Assembly: GCF_963675165.1 (NCBI RefSeq)
Contig: NC_087378.1
Span: 2,465,525-2,529,524 of the forward strand
DNA from: Halichondria panicea
Taxonomy: Eukaryota > Porifera > Demospongiae > Suberitida > Halichondriidae
Length of the DNA: 64,000 nucleotides
Direction of reading: 5' to 3'
Positions 33,001-45,900 of this stretch are shown here, piece after piece (the first letter of the stretch is position 1; every line of letters starts with the position of its first letter). The notes under the pieces were generated by a model, which saw only the letters and a program-made list of their open reading frames with translations, did not search any database and was not told the DNA's origin. The position numbers and the translations under genes are program-made.

Positions 33001-33777
33001 GTCACTGATTGTGTCCACCACGACATCGAACCCAACTTGCTGCATGCAAAATAAATGTACTATCACCCTACGGAACACATCGTAAATTCAATAAGGTCCT
33101 ACTAGTGGCCAGATGGACGCATACATAAGGGTTGGTACTACTACTATAATACAAGATTTTGTTTCACTGCAGAAAGTTTGGTTTAACTTCAAAGTGCTGA
33201 AGGTGTGGCTCATAGTGAATGTGTACCTCCTCTGGTACCTAGTCCTCCAAAGAGAGAAACACAATAACAGACAAGCTAGGAACAGACCAGGTCAACATAG
33301 AGCTACTGCTACGTGCAATTGTCTCTTGAAGTAGATCTAACTAGGACTTGCGGTTTCCGCCCACTTTTGATAAATCATATTCTTACTAAGTATCAATGGA
33401 AAAACTTGATATAGCAACGTGTTCATATATATACAGGGTTGGGCTTCACCTAGGCCCAACTAACTAGTACAATGGGAATGCTACCATGACAATTAATTTA
33501 CGAAATGGATACATGTATGCACACAGTACAATGTAAGCAAAACTATCCTCACCCACGGATTAGTTTCTGGTCCGTGTGACCTCCCTACAATGTTACCACT
33601 CTCAGTGATGAGCACTGCATCAGAACCACTGCCACCTCTGTGGAAAACAACAATGGAGTACCCCAATATCTAGCTCTACACAACAAAATTGAAAACAGCA
33701 ATATGCAAGAATCAAAGTAACACATATTTATTTATTTACCCCTGAATCCCACCATAAAGTCTGTCAGTTCTTTCCAT
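30032..33777 (-). CDS. NAGK: N-acetyl-D-glucosamine kinase
   Basis: Predicted protein of 344 aa, exactly the usual length of animal NAGK. The cytosolic enzyme phosphorylates GlcNAc (and ManNAc) with ATP for amino-sugar salvage. Minus-strand exons, all phase-consistent: 33777-33740, 33637-33553, 33039-32941, 32493-32352, 31923-31810, 31632-31520, 31430-31343, 31206-31106, 31048-30967 and 30204-30032. ATPase-fold motifs are visible: the N-terminal glycine loop YGGIQGGGSGS, GLSLSGG, the [11 protein letters not shown] segment, the sugar/phosphate loop [28 protein letters not shown] with the catalytic-region acidic residues, and near the C-terminus [14 protein letters not shown]. Intron 3 carries an 82-bp tandem repeat overlapping exon 4, and intron 9 a Helitron remnant. 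Confidence 0.95.
30470..30965 (+). mobile_element. Decayed Helitron ORF fragment in NAGK intron 9
   Basis: On the plus strand, antisense to NAGK, two frames give phrases typical of Helitron-encoded proteins upstream of the Rep/helicase region. These are [20 protein letters not shown] followed, after a frameshift near 30848, by [20 protein letters not shown]. An Arg-rich lead-in ([12 protein letters not shown]) precedes them. Several frameshifts and deletions make it non-functional. It ends immediately beside the exon 9 splice donor. Assignment is from memory of this conserved block; a profile search would confirm it. Confidence 0.7.
32462..32740. repeat. 82-bp tandem repeat covering the NAGK exon 4 acceptor
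   Basis: About three copies of an 82-bp unit. The word ACCCTGAGCATGAGG starts at 32491, 32573 and 32655. On the gene's strand each copy contains the acceptor (CATGCTCAG followed by GGTTT) plus the first 30 or so bases of exon 4. The copy nearest the gene body is the one in frame. Confidence 0.9.
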
Positions 33778-33957
33778 GACGAGAGGAGCAACAGTACGTA
33801 GCTATTATATATAGTGCAGCAAAGTATAAAAGATGGGAGTGGCTAGGTCTAGGTCCAATTACTTGGCGCATGCGCACTATCACCCCACGTGTAGCACACT
33901 CCACATGGACTTGGAACTCTGGACTTGGAGAAGATGATGAACGGTTCTAGGTAAAGA
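33778..33957. promoter_or_regulatory. Shared promoter region of NAGK and the multi-Tudor gene
   Basis: 180 bp separate the divergent start codons. The interval includes GGCGCATGCGCACTA near 33863, which contains the palindrome TGCGCA / GCGCATGCGC resembling an NRF1-type site. NRF1-like palindromes are common in bidirectional housekeeping promoters, but function here is inferred. Confidence 0.55.
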
Positions 33958-36900
33958 ATGAGTGACTTCCTCGACCACACTGACCGTCCAAAGATTGCCT
34001 GGTCCAAGACACTTAGCAATCTCACTGCTAGCAATAGTACGTCTAAAAAGCAGAACTTGTAGTCTTGTGTTTGGGTATACATAACATACATACGATACAT
34101 ATAAATTATACATAATATATGCAATGTTAACTACGTGATTTGTATTGATTTGTATGTATTCATGTTAACATTGTACTGCGTTTACTTGTTTGGAAAGATT
34201 TGTCATGAAACTTGCAATACAATGCACACACGTCAAAGTCGGAAAGGGATTTGATTTGATAGTAATATTGTGTATGGATCAGATTATGTGATAACCACCT
34301 TCACAAGACTGCTGTGTACACCTTTAAACTGCTAATGTCACCTGTTTACGAGAATCAAGCACTGATTAATGCTGATCAATAGATTTCCTCTAGTGATAGA
34401 GTTCATTATAAATGATGATTATTATATTCTCTAGTAACTCCTTCACCTGCGTCAACATTGTCCTCTGGTCCTACCAAACCTCGTAACCAAGTTTCCCGCA
34501 AGTTGGCCGCACAATTGGCAGCAGCTGCAGGATATTCAGATGTTGAAAAACTTTCTGAAGCTGCTTCAAAGTGAGTTTGCTCAACTGTCTTAATCATCTT
34601 TTTCTAGAATAACGCCACGTTGCGATTATTGTGAGAGAATAATACTGTATAACTTGTTTTGTATTGCAAAAGTAACCCTCCTTACTTACCCCAGGGGCGA
34701 CATAGACAGCTGGGACCCAAGAACATTCGATCACGAGTCGCGCTCGTTCAATTCGTATGAGGAGGGTGGTCTTGGCTCAGTCATGCAGAACTGCAAGGAG
34801 TCTGGCCCCAAAACCGTCAACCTCTATGTTGGTAAAATACCAGCCACCCTCACCAAGGTGTTTACTTTTTCAGTGCAACTTGTAAAGATTGACAGTTTTC
34901 ATTGTAATTTCGAAATATTTTTTTAGGATACATGCACCATGTCACCGGAATTTTCTCCCAATGTTTGCTTGAATTTGTATAGACCTAGTGCTCAGTCTGT
35001 TTGTTGTTCTTCTGTGCAGGAGGGTCTTCGTAAACTCTTCTCAAGGGCTGGGAAAGTGAACCGTGTTTTTCTCAACAACCCCAAGACTGGGCAAAACCTC
35101 ACCTTTGGGTAAGTTCACTAGAATGTGATTAGATCACACTGTACTTGCAAAACAGTGTCAGTATATGAATACCCTGGCCAAAAAAATGTTATGCTTCGGA
35201 TGTGTAGGGTTACGTGATTAGGTAGACAGTAATTATGTTATCATAATTATCATTGTTTACGTTAGGTCACCAACTAGGCCTGGTAAATATTGCATGATTA
35301 TGGGCGTGGTTTCAATTCGTTCAGATTCAACTAATTTCTTCGTAAAAGCTGCCGTAATCACAAAAATAGCTCTGTGTTACAAGATATCTAAGCTAGCTAG
35401 GTATTCTAGGTGGTAGCAAGAGTTCATTAGCTCTTCTCAGGAGTATTAAGGACTGTCCAAATTAAAATGACATGGAATTTTGTTATAATGATATTCATAT
35501 AATGATATTCATGCGCGCAACGTCATCGCTTTGGAATGTTTATCACGTGCGTGGGTGGCAAACGTCTGCAATTACTGGTGAGGGCGGAGCTTGGGTCATA
35601 TGACACTCTTACTTAATTTATTAAAGTTGACCGTAGCTACTTGATTGAGTAAAACCCTGAAAGCATTTGTTGTAGGCTACCTAGTAGCTATTAAAGGCCT
35701 TAACTAAGACTAGTAGAGAACTTGTTTCCTGCTGCGCAAGACAGTGCAGCCAAGCAAGAAAGTTAGGAGGAGAAATCAGGTAAATATTAGCTTGTTGTTT
35801 GTATAGACCATGATTACCTATGAATCTGCTTTTGCGCAGCAGGATTTCATCAGTATATGATATGTACATCAGGATTCCAGGAAAAGATAGGATCTAACTA
35901 AATTGGAACAAATGCTTATTTTATAATTAGTTTTACAAGGAAATTTCATGTTAATTGGTCACATGATAATCACATGATCTTTATTTTTGATTAAGGAAAC
36001 CTAAATGTCAAATTAATAATTATGTTTAATATCGCACACTTTTCAATGTATGTGACGTTGGCCTTTTCTTGATTCTGGACGTGCCTTAATGCACCTGAGT
36101 TGGTAGTAGCTATCAAGTTGTGTCAAACAAGAAGGCCTCCCTCAATGAGCATCAAGTCCAAGCTGTCAACTCCAGTGTGAAGGAATGGACATTTTGTGTG
36201 GTTCCCTACTGTTGCAGACAGTGAACTTGGAAGCCATTTAGCTCGATCTACCTGGTCGTTAGATAGCATTCTATTATTTATTTGTATGTAGTTTAAGGTA
36301 GTTAACGTAGTTAACGAGGGAGCGGCCTTACCTCGAGAAAAGGGGCACTCAGACATACGGGCGTGCCCCTTCTTGCATGCATAGCCTACACGTGCAAGCT
36401 TACAGAACTGTCTTACAAGTGCGTTGACGGCTGCTCAACTTTCGAGCCTCCCACCCCCCCAGTCGGTTACTACCTATCACCTCTTTCCATCTGTTGATGA
36501 GGGCCCCCCCAAACACTTACATGCTTAATGTTAACCACGGGGGCCCCTCTCTCAGGACTCCCCCAAAACCTAACCACAGTCACGTGACCTTCGACCTCTA
36601 GGGCGACAGAGTCCACGGGACACGTGACTCCAGCTTAGTCCCGGTACTGCCAAAATGTTAATAATATCCGCGCACCGGATATGACACTCTAGTTATTGCA
36701 ACACTCTTGCGACCGTAGTTAACATTTGTGTAGCTGATTATACAATAGACCTTAGATCTCTATAGACACACCCATATGCAATCTTCACTAGGAAACATAG
36801 CGTTATTTTGGAGACAACTCGGCCTGGGTACATGCATGTATACGTAGCTTTGCTGTCTGGCAATCCATAGTAACGGATTATTAGCGGGTGTGTTGTACCA

Positions 36901-39900
36901 GAGCTCAATGCGCTTGTATTCAAGAATGCGCTTATGTTCATTTCAAGCCACCCAGTAACCAAATAAAGAGTAATGACTCGCCTACTAAGCAACCATAAAC
37001 TGTATCAATGAAAGCATCGCAGGTGCTGATGCCTCGGTGGATGTGTCAAAGCTACATAACATAAAGCTACTATAGCTAATAGACACGGATACATATCGTA
37101 ATGTTCTTACTGTATAAATCAGTAATCACAGATGTACTGTGCACAGTGAATGTGTACGGCAATGCAATGTCCTTTGATCTATAATTACCAGCAAAACTCA
37201 AAGAGTGGGCGTTCCAAACCGATTTTTCTCCAATAGAGCATAGTTTGCGTTAAGGAGGAAAGCCTGTCTGTAAAGAAGATTTTGCAAGCTTTTGTACCAC
37301 AACTGAAGCTATCCTTGAGATTGTAAGCGGTTCCAATAGCTACTACTAGTTGCACAGACTGAATGTCTGGAGCTAAGAAAGATTCTACTGTCGATAACTC
37401 TCATCAGCTTGCAGCATCACAAAACAAGCAGGCCGTTAAGGGCAAGGTACTTCAAATAGTATACTGGGATGCTACACTCCTACTTTCTGAATAACGAGTA
37501 ATTTAGTCGACAAATTTCACATTGAACTCAAATGTAAAAAAAACTCAGCAATATTTGTGCTCGTGTGATGTTGTCTGGCCCCCCCGAGCTCTGTGTATGA
37601 CTATCATCCAATAATTTTGCACATGCGCAAGCAGCCAGTAGCAGGCCTCCTTTCTGAGGCCTTGTGAAGGAAGCTAGATCAGGCCCCAAAGAGGTTGGAG
37701 AGACTCGCATCACCAGCTATATTATTAGAGCTACCATGCACTATACAAACTAGCTAGCTCTAAAATTATCGTATCATATATCCGTCGCATAATTAAATAT
37801 AGTCTGGTACAAAAACCAGCAGTCAAGCATGTGTTTAAAATAACGATACGTAGGACTACGCTTGTAATCGAGTATGTGCTAATAATCCAGTTTCTATAGT
37901 GTATAACATTATGCTGCATTATAATAGTTGTGTAGGCAGTGCATTTACAGTTATAACTGGATTTCTTAACTCAATAAGTTTCCTGGTTTTTACGTGTGTA
38001 GCTGTGCCCTAATGCAAAAACTGCATATATTTGCTTTGACAAAATTAATTTTTTCTGTAGGTTTGTCGAATTCAATACAATCAAAGAAGCAGCTTCAGCA
38101 ATTCAATTACTACACAATTTCGATATTGGCAACGATGACCGCCTTGTTGTCAAGATATCCGAAACACACGAACAGAAAGAAGCCAGACTTTCAAGACGAA
38201 CAAATTCACTTGCTTCTCACGTCCCCTCATTTGACGATACTGAGTGTGATTCTATCACTGACAATACTCATGATAACCCCCTCCTACCACAATACAAGTC
38301 GCTGTCCCTACGGAGTCCCGGAAAACCAAATCCAGCTTTCGACAGTATTGTAGGCACACAGAGGTCCCCGGCAGGTGGGGCTACTAGCCTGAAAGCTATG
38401 TCCAGTGCATTTGAGCAGGAACCAAATGAGAAAGTGTGTGAAAGAGCCTCTTCTGTGAATTCGACTCGAATTAACGATTATCTTCCCTGCCATGTGTGTG
38501 ACACATCCACTTTCAATCGTTGCTCGTTGTGCAAGACAGCTTATTGTTGCCTACGCTGTCAAACCCAAGACTGGCCAAAGCATCAATCGGAGTGCAAGCT
38601 AATCCAACTCGAGGGGAACGTTGGTTCTGTTGACCCTCCAACCCCACCCAGACCCTGTACCCCCCCACTTCATAAAACAAGCAATGGTCTACTTAGAGAC
38701 GATTCTAGTGACAGTTTCGATGAGCTATATGTCGATGAAGATGTCAAGTATCAGCAACTCAAAAACGAATTTAGTTTCGAACAGAAAAATGTGGATACTC
38801 AAAACAAGCCTGCGGAGGCTACGACACCTTCTACTGAAGCTGCGATTATGCAAATCCCATCTGCATTTGCACCGGTTACTGCTGCAGCTACACCTTCTTT
38901 TGAGAGTGAGCTTTTCCAGAATCCTTCCAAAAACCGTTACAAAGAGGCTGAAGGAGTTCCTTTGCAAGCTATTCTACCCCAATTCGACCTGGTGGCTCAG
39001 CCGTTGCCGTCTATTTCCCTCAGGGATACCGAGCTTCCCGAAGATTTTCCTGTGATTGTTACAGCGTATTGCGATGTTTCACACTTTAGTGTTATTCCAG
39101 CCTCAGTTGAAACTCTCCAAGCGTTCCTTAAAATAAAAGATTTCGGTGATAGGTCTGATTTCAGTCCCGAATACTCTTCAACTATTGGTACGATTTGTGG
39201 GTACAAAGATGAAAGTGGAACCTTCTATAGACTAAAGATTATCCACACACCAACACAAACTGTTGATCTTTATGACACTGGTTACAGAGCCATTCTCCCG
39301 TTCACTTCATTCGTTAAACTCCCCGATGAACTTATCTCCATCCCGAGTCTGTATAAAAGGTGCTCCCTCAATGATCTGCGACTAAACCCTGAAGTGCCTG
39401 GTGGAGTCGAGTATCTCAAAGAATTAATCGATCTAAAACCTGTACTCATAAATAGCGCCAACCTATACAGTAGCAATGACATGCAGATCCTCTGTTGTTG
39501 CATATCCACTTTGGACAAGCTGGTCGACATTCATGGCAAAATTGCTGCCAGTCAATTCTGTACAAAGAAGAACTATAATAACAATTCCAACATGTCAAAT
39601 CCACGGTCTCTTAATAAACTAGCACTCGATTCAAACCAATCTGGACACAGATCACCTTTTGGCACGGCTCAAAATACATCGACTCCTGGGCAGCCATCGG
39701 TCAATGGTGGCACACTTTACAAACCAGTCCAAATGGCATGCAAGGTCCCTTTTCACTGCCCACCTTTCAACGAAACTTTGACCATCATCCCCAGGGTTGT
39801 CCTAAACCCAAACATGATATGGGCTCAAACTATTCACAAGAACTTTTCCAATTTTCACAAGCTGCAAGCTGATGTCAATTCCATGTATCAGTCGTCTGTG

Positions 39901-42900
39901 GATAGTTCCTACGCACCTTCTGTTGGCGAAATGTGTATTGCCAAGTTCTCTAGCACCCAGTCTTTCTATCGAGCTGAAGTGCTCTGTGTGAACCACAACG
40001 GAACGGTTGACGTGCATTTTGTAGACTTGGGTAACCGAGAGACTGTCTCTACCGAGCAACTTCATTACACAATGTCCCACTTCCTCACTCTACCAAAGCA
40101 AGCGCTGAAGTTCTCCCTCGCTGGTCTGGGCCCTGCTAACACTGCACACAGCTGGAGCGATGCAGCTGTCATTGTATTGAAAGACAAGATAGTGAATCGT
40201 CGAGTGCAAGTGAAGATATTGTCCGTCACGAACGAAACGTTGGAGATTGAAATGTACGATCCTGAAGATCCCTCGCTGACTATAAACGATTTCCTTGTAC
40301 AGAGAGGACTAGGGAGTGTTAATGTCACATGTGTGGGCACACCCACCATCCCTACAACACCAACTGGCAGCATCACGGGAGTTTCCGTTAGCTCCACCGC
40401 TCAATCACTTGCAATGGCTTTCAAGAAATTAGTGAGCCCTAGCGCTGACCCCAAGCAGAGTGGCGATTATCTTCCTTCTATTTCTGAGTCACCTGCAGTG
40501 ATGAATAATGTTGCTACAGCTGGTATTGTTAATGGTCACCATGTGCCACCGCACAAAGTATCTCCGTCTAGTATGAACGTTTCCTCTGTGGAAAAGATGT
40601 TGTCTTTTAATTCTTCTGAATCAAGTGCTGCAGAGGATCATTTCGAGTCTTCTACCATGGCACCCCCAATTGATGAAGTAAGCCCTCGTTGTAATGGAGT
40701 ACATTCCTCTTCAGCTACAAAGTTTTCTCCTACTTTTAACGACGAACTGATAATCAATTACGTTGAGCTGAAAAAGGACACGATATGTCAAGTGACTGTC
40801 ACTCATATTACCAACCCATCTGATTTTTGGGTGCAACAGTTGAGTAAGCTAGCCGTCAACAAACTAATGTCTTTGTACGATAAGATCAAGAAGACTGAAC
40901 TCGTGCCTCTAACTTCTGTCTCTGCTGGTGACTTGTGTTTGTGTCGATTTTCTGAAGACAAACAAATTCATAGAGCTCGTGTACATTCTATAGAAAACAA
41001 AACTGCTGTTGTCATCTATCTCGATTATGGTAACTCTGAAACTGTCCCGTTAAATGACCTCTACGCAGTTAGCAGTGAATTGACTTCGTTCAAGCAGCTA
41101 GCGACATCGTGTACAATCAATAATCTTCTCAAACCAGACGGAAAGTTGTCCAAGTGGAGCGAAAGCTCTGTTATCTTCTTCAAAGAAAAAGCTTTTGACA
41201 AAGAAGTTGAAATGAGAGTTGTTAAATGTATGGGACGCAAGCATGTTGTCAAGATCTTTATCAATACCAGTAAAGGAAAGGAAAACATGTTGGATTTGTT
41301 TGTTAATAGTGGACTGGGAAAAAGAAGTGATTTGCCAAGTGAAGAACGTAAAAGAAAGCAAAGATCCCCTCAAAAGAACGAGTCTAATTTCCGGCAAAGA
41401 TCCAGCCCCAGTGAGAATAGTTCAACAACTTTTCGGACTGATAAAAAGTTTCCTACTGAACAAAATTCCGGCACGTTTCTTCGGCGAGACCGTTCAACTG
41501 AAGAGCCGTATGAAATCTCTCTATCCAATTCAAAACTCTCTCCTCCCCCTCAAGCACGTGTGTATTCGAAAGTAGCCGACATGAAAGTGGTCGATCTTTG
41601 TGGAGAAACTGATGTTATGGTGTTGGAAGTCTATCACCCTCAGAACATTGTTGTGCAACCGGCCAGTACTGGGAATGCTGAATGCCTTGATAAACTGTCC
41701 ACCAGTTTGAGTGCACTCACGGTGCAACCTTCAAAGTCTGATTTGCCTGGTGTTGGCTCTCTCTGCTGTGCTAATTTCTCGCTGGATGGACTTTGGTATC
41801 GAGCGCAAGTGTTGAAACATTCTCCGTCTGGAGCTGAGGTCTACTTCATCGATTATGGTAACACGGAAACTGTTCAGGCTCAAAGTATCACCCAGTGCCC
41901 CCAGGACGTTGCCGATATCCCTGTATGTGCAGTGAAGTGTTCTCTGAATGGAATATCACCTGCTCCTCCCAACACCGAGTGGCCATCCGAAGTAGCAGCT
42001 CGTCTCAAGATTCTGTGCTCAGAGAAAATCCTTCACGCGAAGGTGCTCAGTGCCAATTCTGCTAATGGTGTGAAGAATATTCAATTGTTTGATTCTTCCA
42101 GTGGTGATAAGATGGACATTGCTGCTAATTTGATTCAACAGAAGTTGGCTGCTCCTGTTGCTATGGCAAGCGTTAGAATGCCCAAAATCTCTGATATTCA
42201 ACAAGTTACTCTGCCCTCTGGCGTTTTCCAAGTTGCCATTAGCCATCTTGAATCTCCAGCGGAGATGTATGTTCAGCTAGCCACTCCAGAAAATGCTGCA
42301 CTCTTGGACGAATTTAGCACAGATCTCAACGACAAATTCTCATCCAATCCTCCCGTTCCACTGAAAACTCTCCCATCCAAAGGATCTCTCTGTGCTGCCA
42401 AATTCTCTGACAATTCCTGGTACAGAGCCGAGGTTTTATCTGTGTCAGGCACCAGCTGTGAAGTGAGATTCATCGACTACGGTAACAAAGACATGGTTGA
42501 TTTGAAGAACATGACCTATTGTCCTGAAGAGCTTCTGTCCGCACCTTGTTTTGCCATCTGTTGTAAACTAACTGGAGTGGAGTCCCCCAGTTTTGACAAA
42601 ACATCCTGGACAAAAGAATCTATTTCACAACTCAGAAACCTAATATTCGAGAAAATTGTGCAGGCTAAAGTGACTGGTACTGATGCATTAAACAATTCTC
42701 CATTGTTGAAGCTCAAGGATCCCTCCAGTGATACTAGTGTCGGCCAAAAGTTAGTGCAGCTCGGATTTGCAGTGGATTTGAATGTCGCCAAGCAAGTATC
42801 AAATACTATTCTCCCATTAGCTACGGTATTGAAGAAGCAAAAGCTACCAAGTGGGACATTTGCATTGATGGTGACTGAAGTTATATCTCCTGGAGAAATC

Positions 42901-45900
42901 TATATTCAAGTGGCCAATCCTGAACTGGCCAGCTTGTTGGATGTGCTAGGTACTGATCTCAACAACAAGTTCACTCCCGGAATTCCACCCTCTCTTGTGA
43001 TAAAATCTCCCCCACCTAAGGGATCTCTGTGCTGTGCTAAGTTCTCTGATGGTTCCTGGTACAGAGCCGAGGTCTTATCTGTGTCTGGCACCAGCTGTGA
43101 AGTGAGGTTCATCGATTTTGGCAATAAAGACATGGTCGATTTGAAGTGCTTAGCTGTCCTTCCCGAGGAGTTTCTGTCTGCACCTTGCTTTGCCATTTGC
43201 TGTGGACTAGCTGGAGTGAAATCTCCTGCCGCTACTAAGGAAGCCTGGCCGCAAGAATCAGCTGCACGGCTTGCTCAGTTAGTGGCTGACAAACTCTTGA
43301 GTGCTGAAGTGGTGAACGTAGATCAACCTAACAATGTTCCTCTTTTGAGACTGAGAGATTCTGCTGATGCCGATTTAAGCCATGATTTGCTAGAGAAGGG
43401 ATTAGCATTGACTACTGAAAAAACTTCTCCCCCCAAAAAGCAAGTTGTGTGTTCACATCCTGTTGCGACGATGCTGAAGAAGCTAGAGCTACCGACTGGT
43501 GTTTTCCAGGTTATTGTGAGTGAATGTGGGTCTCCTGGAGAAATGTATATTCAACTAGCCACTCCCAAACTAGCTCAATCGCTGAGCCAGCTGGGCGAAG
43601 ATCTCAATGACAAGTTCTCTCCATCTATTCCACCGTCACTTGTTGTAGAAACGCCCCCATCCAAAGGTTCTCTTTGTGCTGCCAAGTTCTCTGATGGCTG
43701 CTGGTACAGAGCCGAGGTCTTATCTGTGTTAGGCACCAGCTGTGAAGTGAGGTTCATCGACTACGGCAACAAAGACACGGTTCTACTCTATAATTTAGCA
43801 ACCTGTCCTAACGAGTTCTTGGTAGCACCTTGCTTTGCCATTCAGTGTGGACTAGCTGGAGTGGAGTCTCCTAATTCAAACAAGGTGATCTGGCCAGAAG
43901 AATCGATACTGCATCTCAAACAGCAAACTACCGACAAGCTTTTGAAGGCCAAATTAGCCAACATCCACCCAGTCAGCACTATTCCCTTTTTGAAGATGAA
44001 AGATCCTGCTAGTACAAGTGGCACGGATGTGAGCTCTGAGTTAATTCAACAAGGTTTTGCATTGAGCCCAGCCAACTTCTCTCCCAGTGCACCAACCAAA
44101 AAGTCACCAACATCTCTAGTAGCAAAGCCTTCTCCTAATCCTCTAGCAACTCCTTCTCTCAGTTTACAAGCAACAAAGTCTCCTAACTTCAACATAGAAA
44201 AACAACCAAGACAATCTCTTCCAATGGCAACTGTGTTGAAGAAATATGAGTTACCTTCTGACGCTTTTCAGGTTGTTGTAAGTGAGGTGGTGTCTCCAGT
44301 AGAGATGTATGTTCAGCTAGCTACGACAGAGATAGCTACAATGCTGGACAAGCTGAGTGCTGACCTAAACAATCATTTATCTTCCAACCCTCCTGTCTCT
44401 CTTATCAGTAAAGCTCCCCCATCCAAAGGTTCTCTCTGTGCTGCCAAATTCTCTGACGATTCCTGGTACAGAGCCGAGGTTATATCTGTGTCATGCACCA
44501 GCTGTGAAGTGAGATTCATTGACTACGGTAACAAAGACATGGTTGATTTGAAGAATATGACCTATTGTCCTGACAAGTTTTTGTCTGCACCTTGCTTTGC
44601 CATCCGTTGTGGACTAGCTGGTGTGGAGTCTCCTAATTCTAACAAGGCAATTTGGCCAGAAGAATCGATAGTGCATCTCAAACAGCAAACTACCGACAAG
44701 CTTTTGAAGGCCAAACTAGCCAACATCCACCCAGTCAGCACTATTCCCTTTTTGAAGATGAAAGATCCTGCTAGTACAAGTGGCACGGATGTGAGCTCTG
44801 AGTTAATTCAACAAGGTTTTGCATTGAGCCCAGCCAACTCCTCTCCCAGTGCACCAACCAAAAGGTTACCAACATCTCTAGTAGCAAACTCTTCTCCTAA
44901 TCCTCTAGCAACTCCTTCTCTCAAATTACAAGCAGCAAAGTCTCCTAACTTCAACATCGAACAACAACCAAGACAATCTTTTCCAATGGCAACTGTGTTG
45001 AAGAATTGTGAGTTACCTTCTGACGCTTTCCAGGTTGTTGTAAGTGAGGTGGTGTCTCCAGTAGAGATGTATGTTCAGCTAGCTACAACGGAAGTAGCTA
45101 CAATGCTGGACAATCTGAGTGCTGACCTAAACAATCATTTATCTTCCAACCCTCCTGTCTCTCTTATCAGCAAAGCTCCCCCATCCAAAGGTTCTCTCTG
45201 TGCTGCCAAATTCTCTGACGATTCCTGGTACAGAGCCGAGGTCTTGTCTGTGTCAGGCACCAGCTGTGAAGTGAGATTTATCGACTACGGTAACGAAGAC
45301 ATGGTTGATTTGAAGAACATGACCTATTGTCCTGACAAGTTTCTGTCCGCACCTTGCTTTGCCATCCGTTGTGGACTAGCTGGTGTGGAGTCTCCTAATT
45401 CTAACAAGGCAATTTGGCCAGAAGAATCGATAGTGCATCTCAAACAGCAAACTGCCAACAAACTGATGAAGGCCAAACTAGCCAACATCCACCCAGTCAG
45501 CACTATTCCCTTTTTGAAGATGAAAGATCCTGCTAGTACAAGTGGCACGGATGTGAGCTCTGAGTTAATTCAACAAGGTTTTGCATTGAGCCCAGCCAAC
45601 TTCTCTCCCAGTGCACCAACCAAAAAGTCACCAACATCTCTAGTAGCAAACTCTTCTCCTAATCCTCTAGCAACTCATTCTCTCAGTTTACAAGCAGCAA
45701 AGTCTCCTGACTTCAACATTGAACAACAACCAAGACTATCTTTTCCAATGACAACTGTTTTGAAGAAATGTGAGTTACCTTCTGACGCTTTCCAGGTTGT
45801 TGTAAGTGAGGTGGTGTCTCCACTAGAGATGTATGTTCAGCTAGCTACAACGGAAGTAGCTACAATGCTTGACAAGATGAGTGCTGACCTAAACAATAAG

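Noticed and set aside
36123-36356. 77-codon minus-strand frame in the Tudor intron
   Set aside because: No family resemblance and no splice support; probably chance or a repeat remnant.
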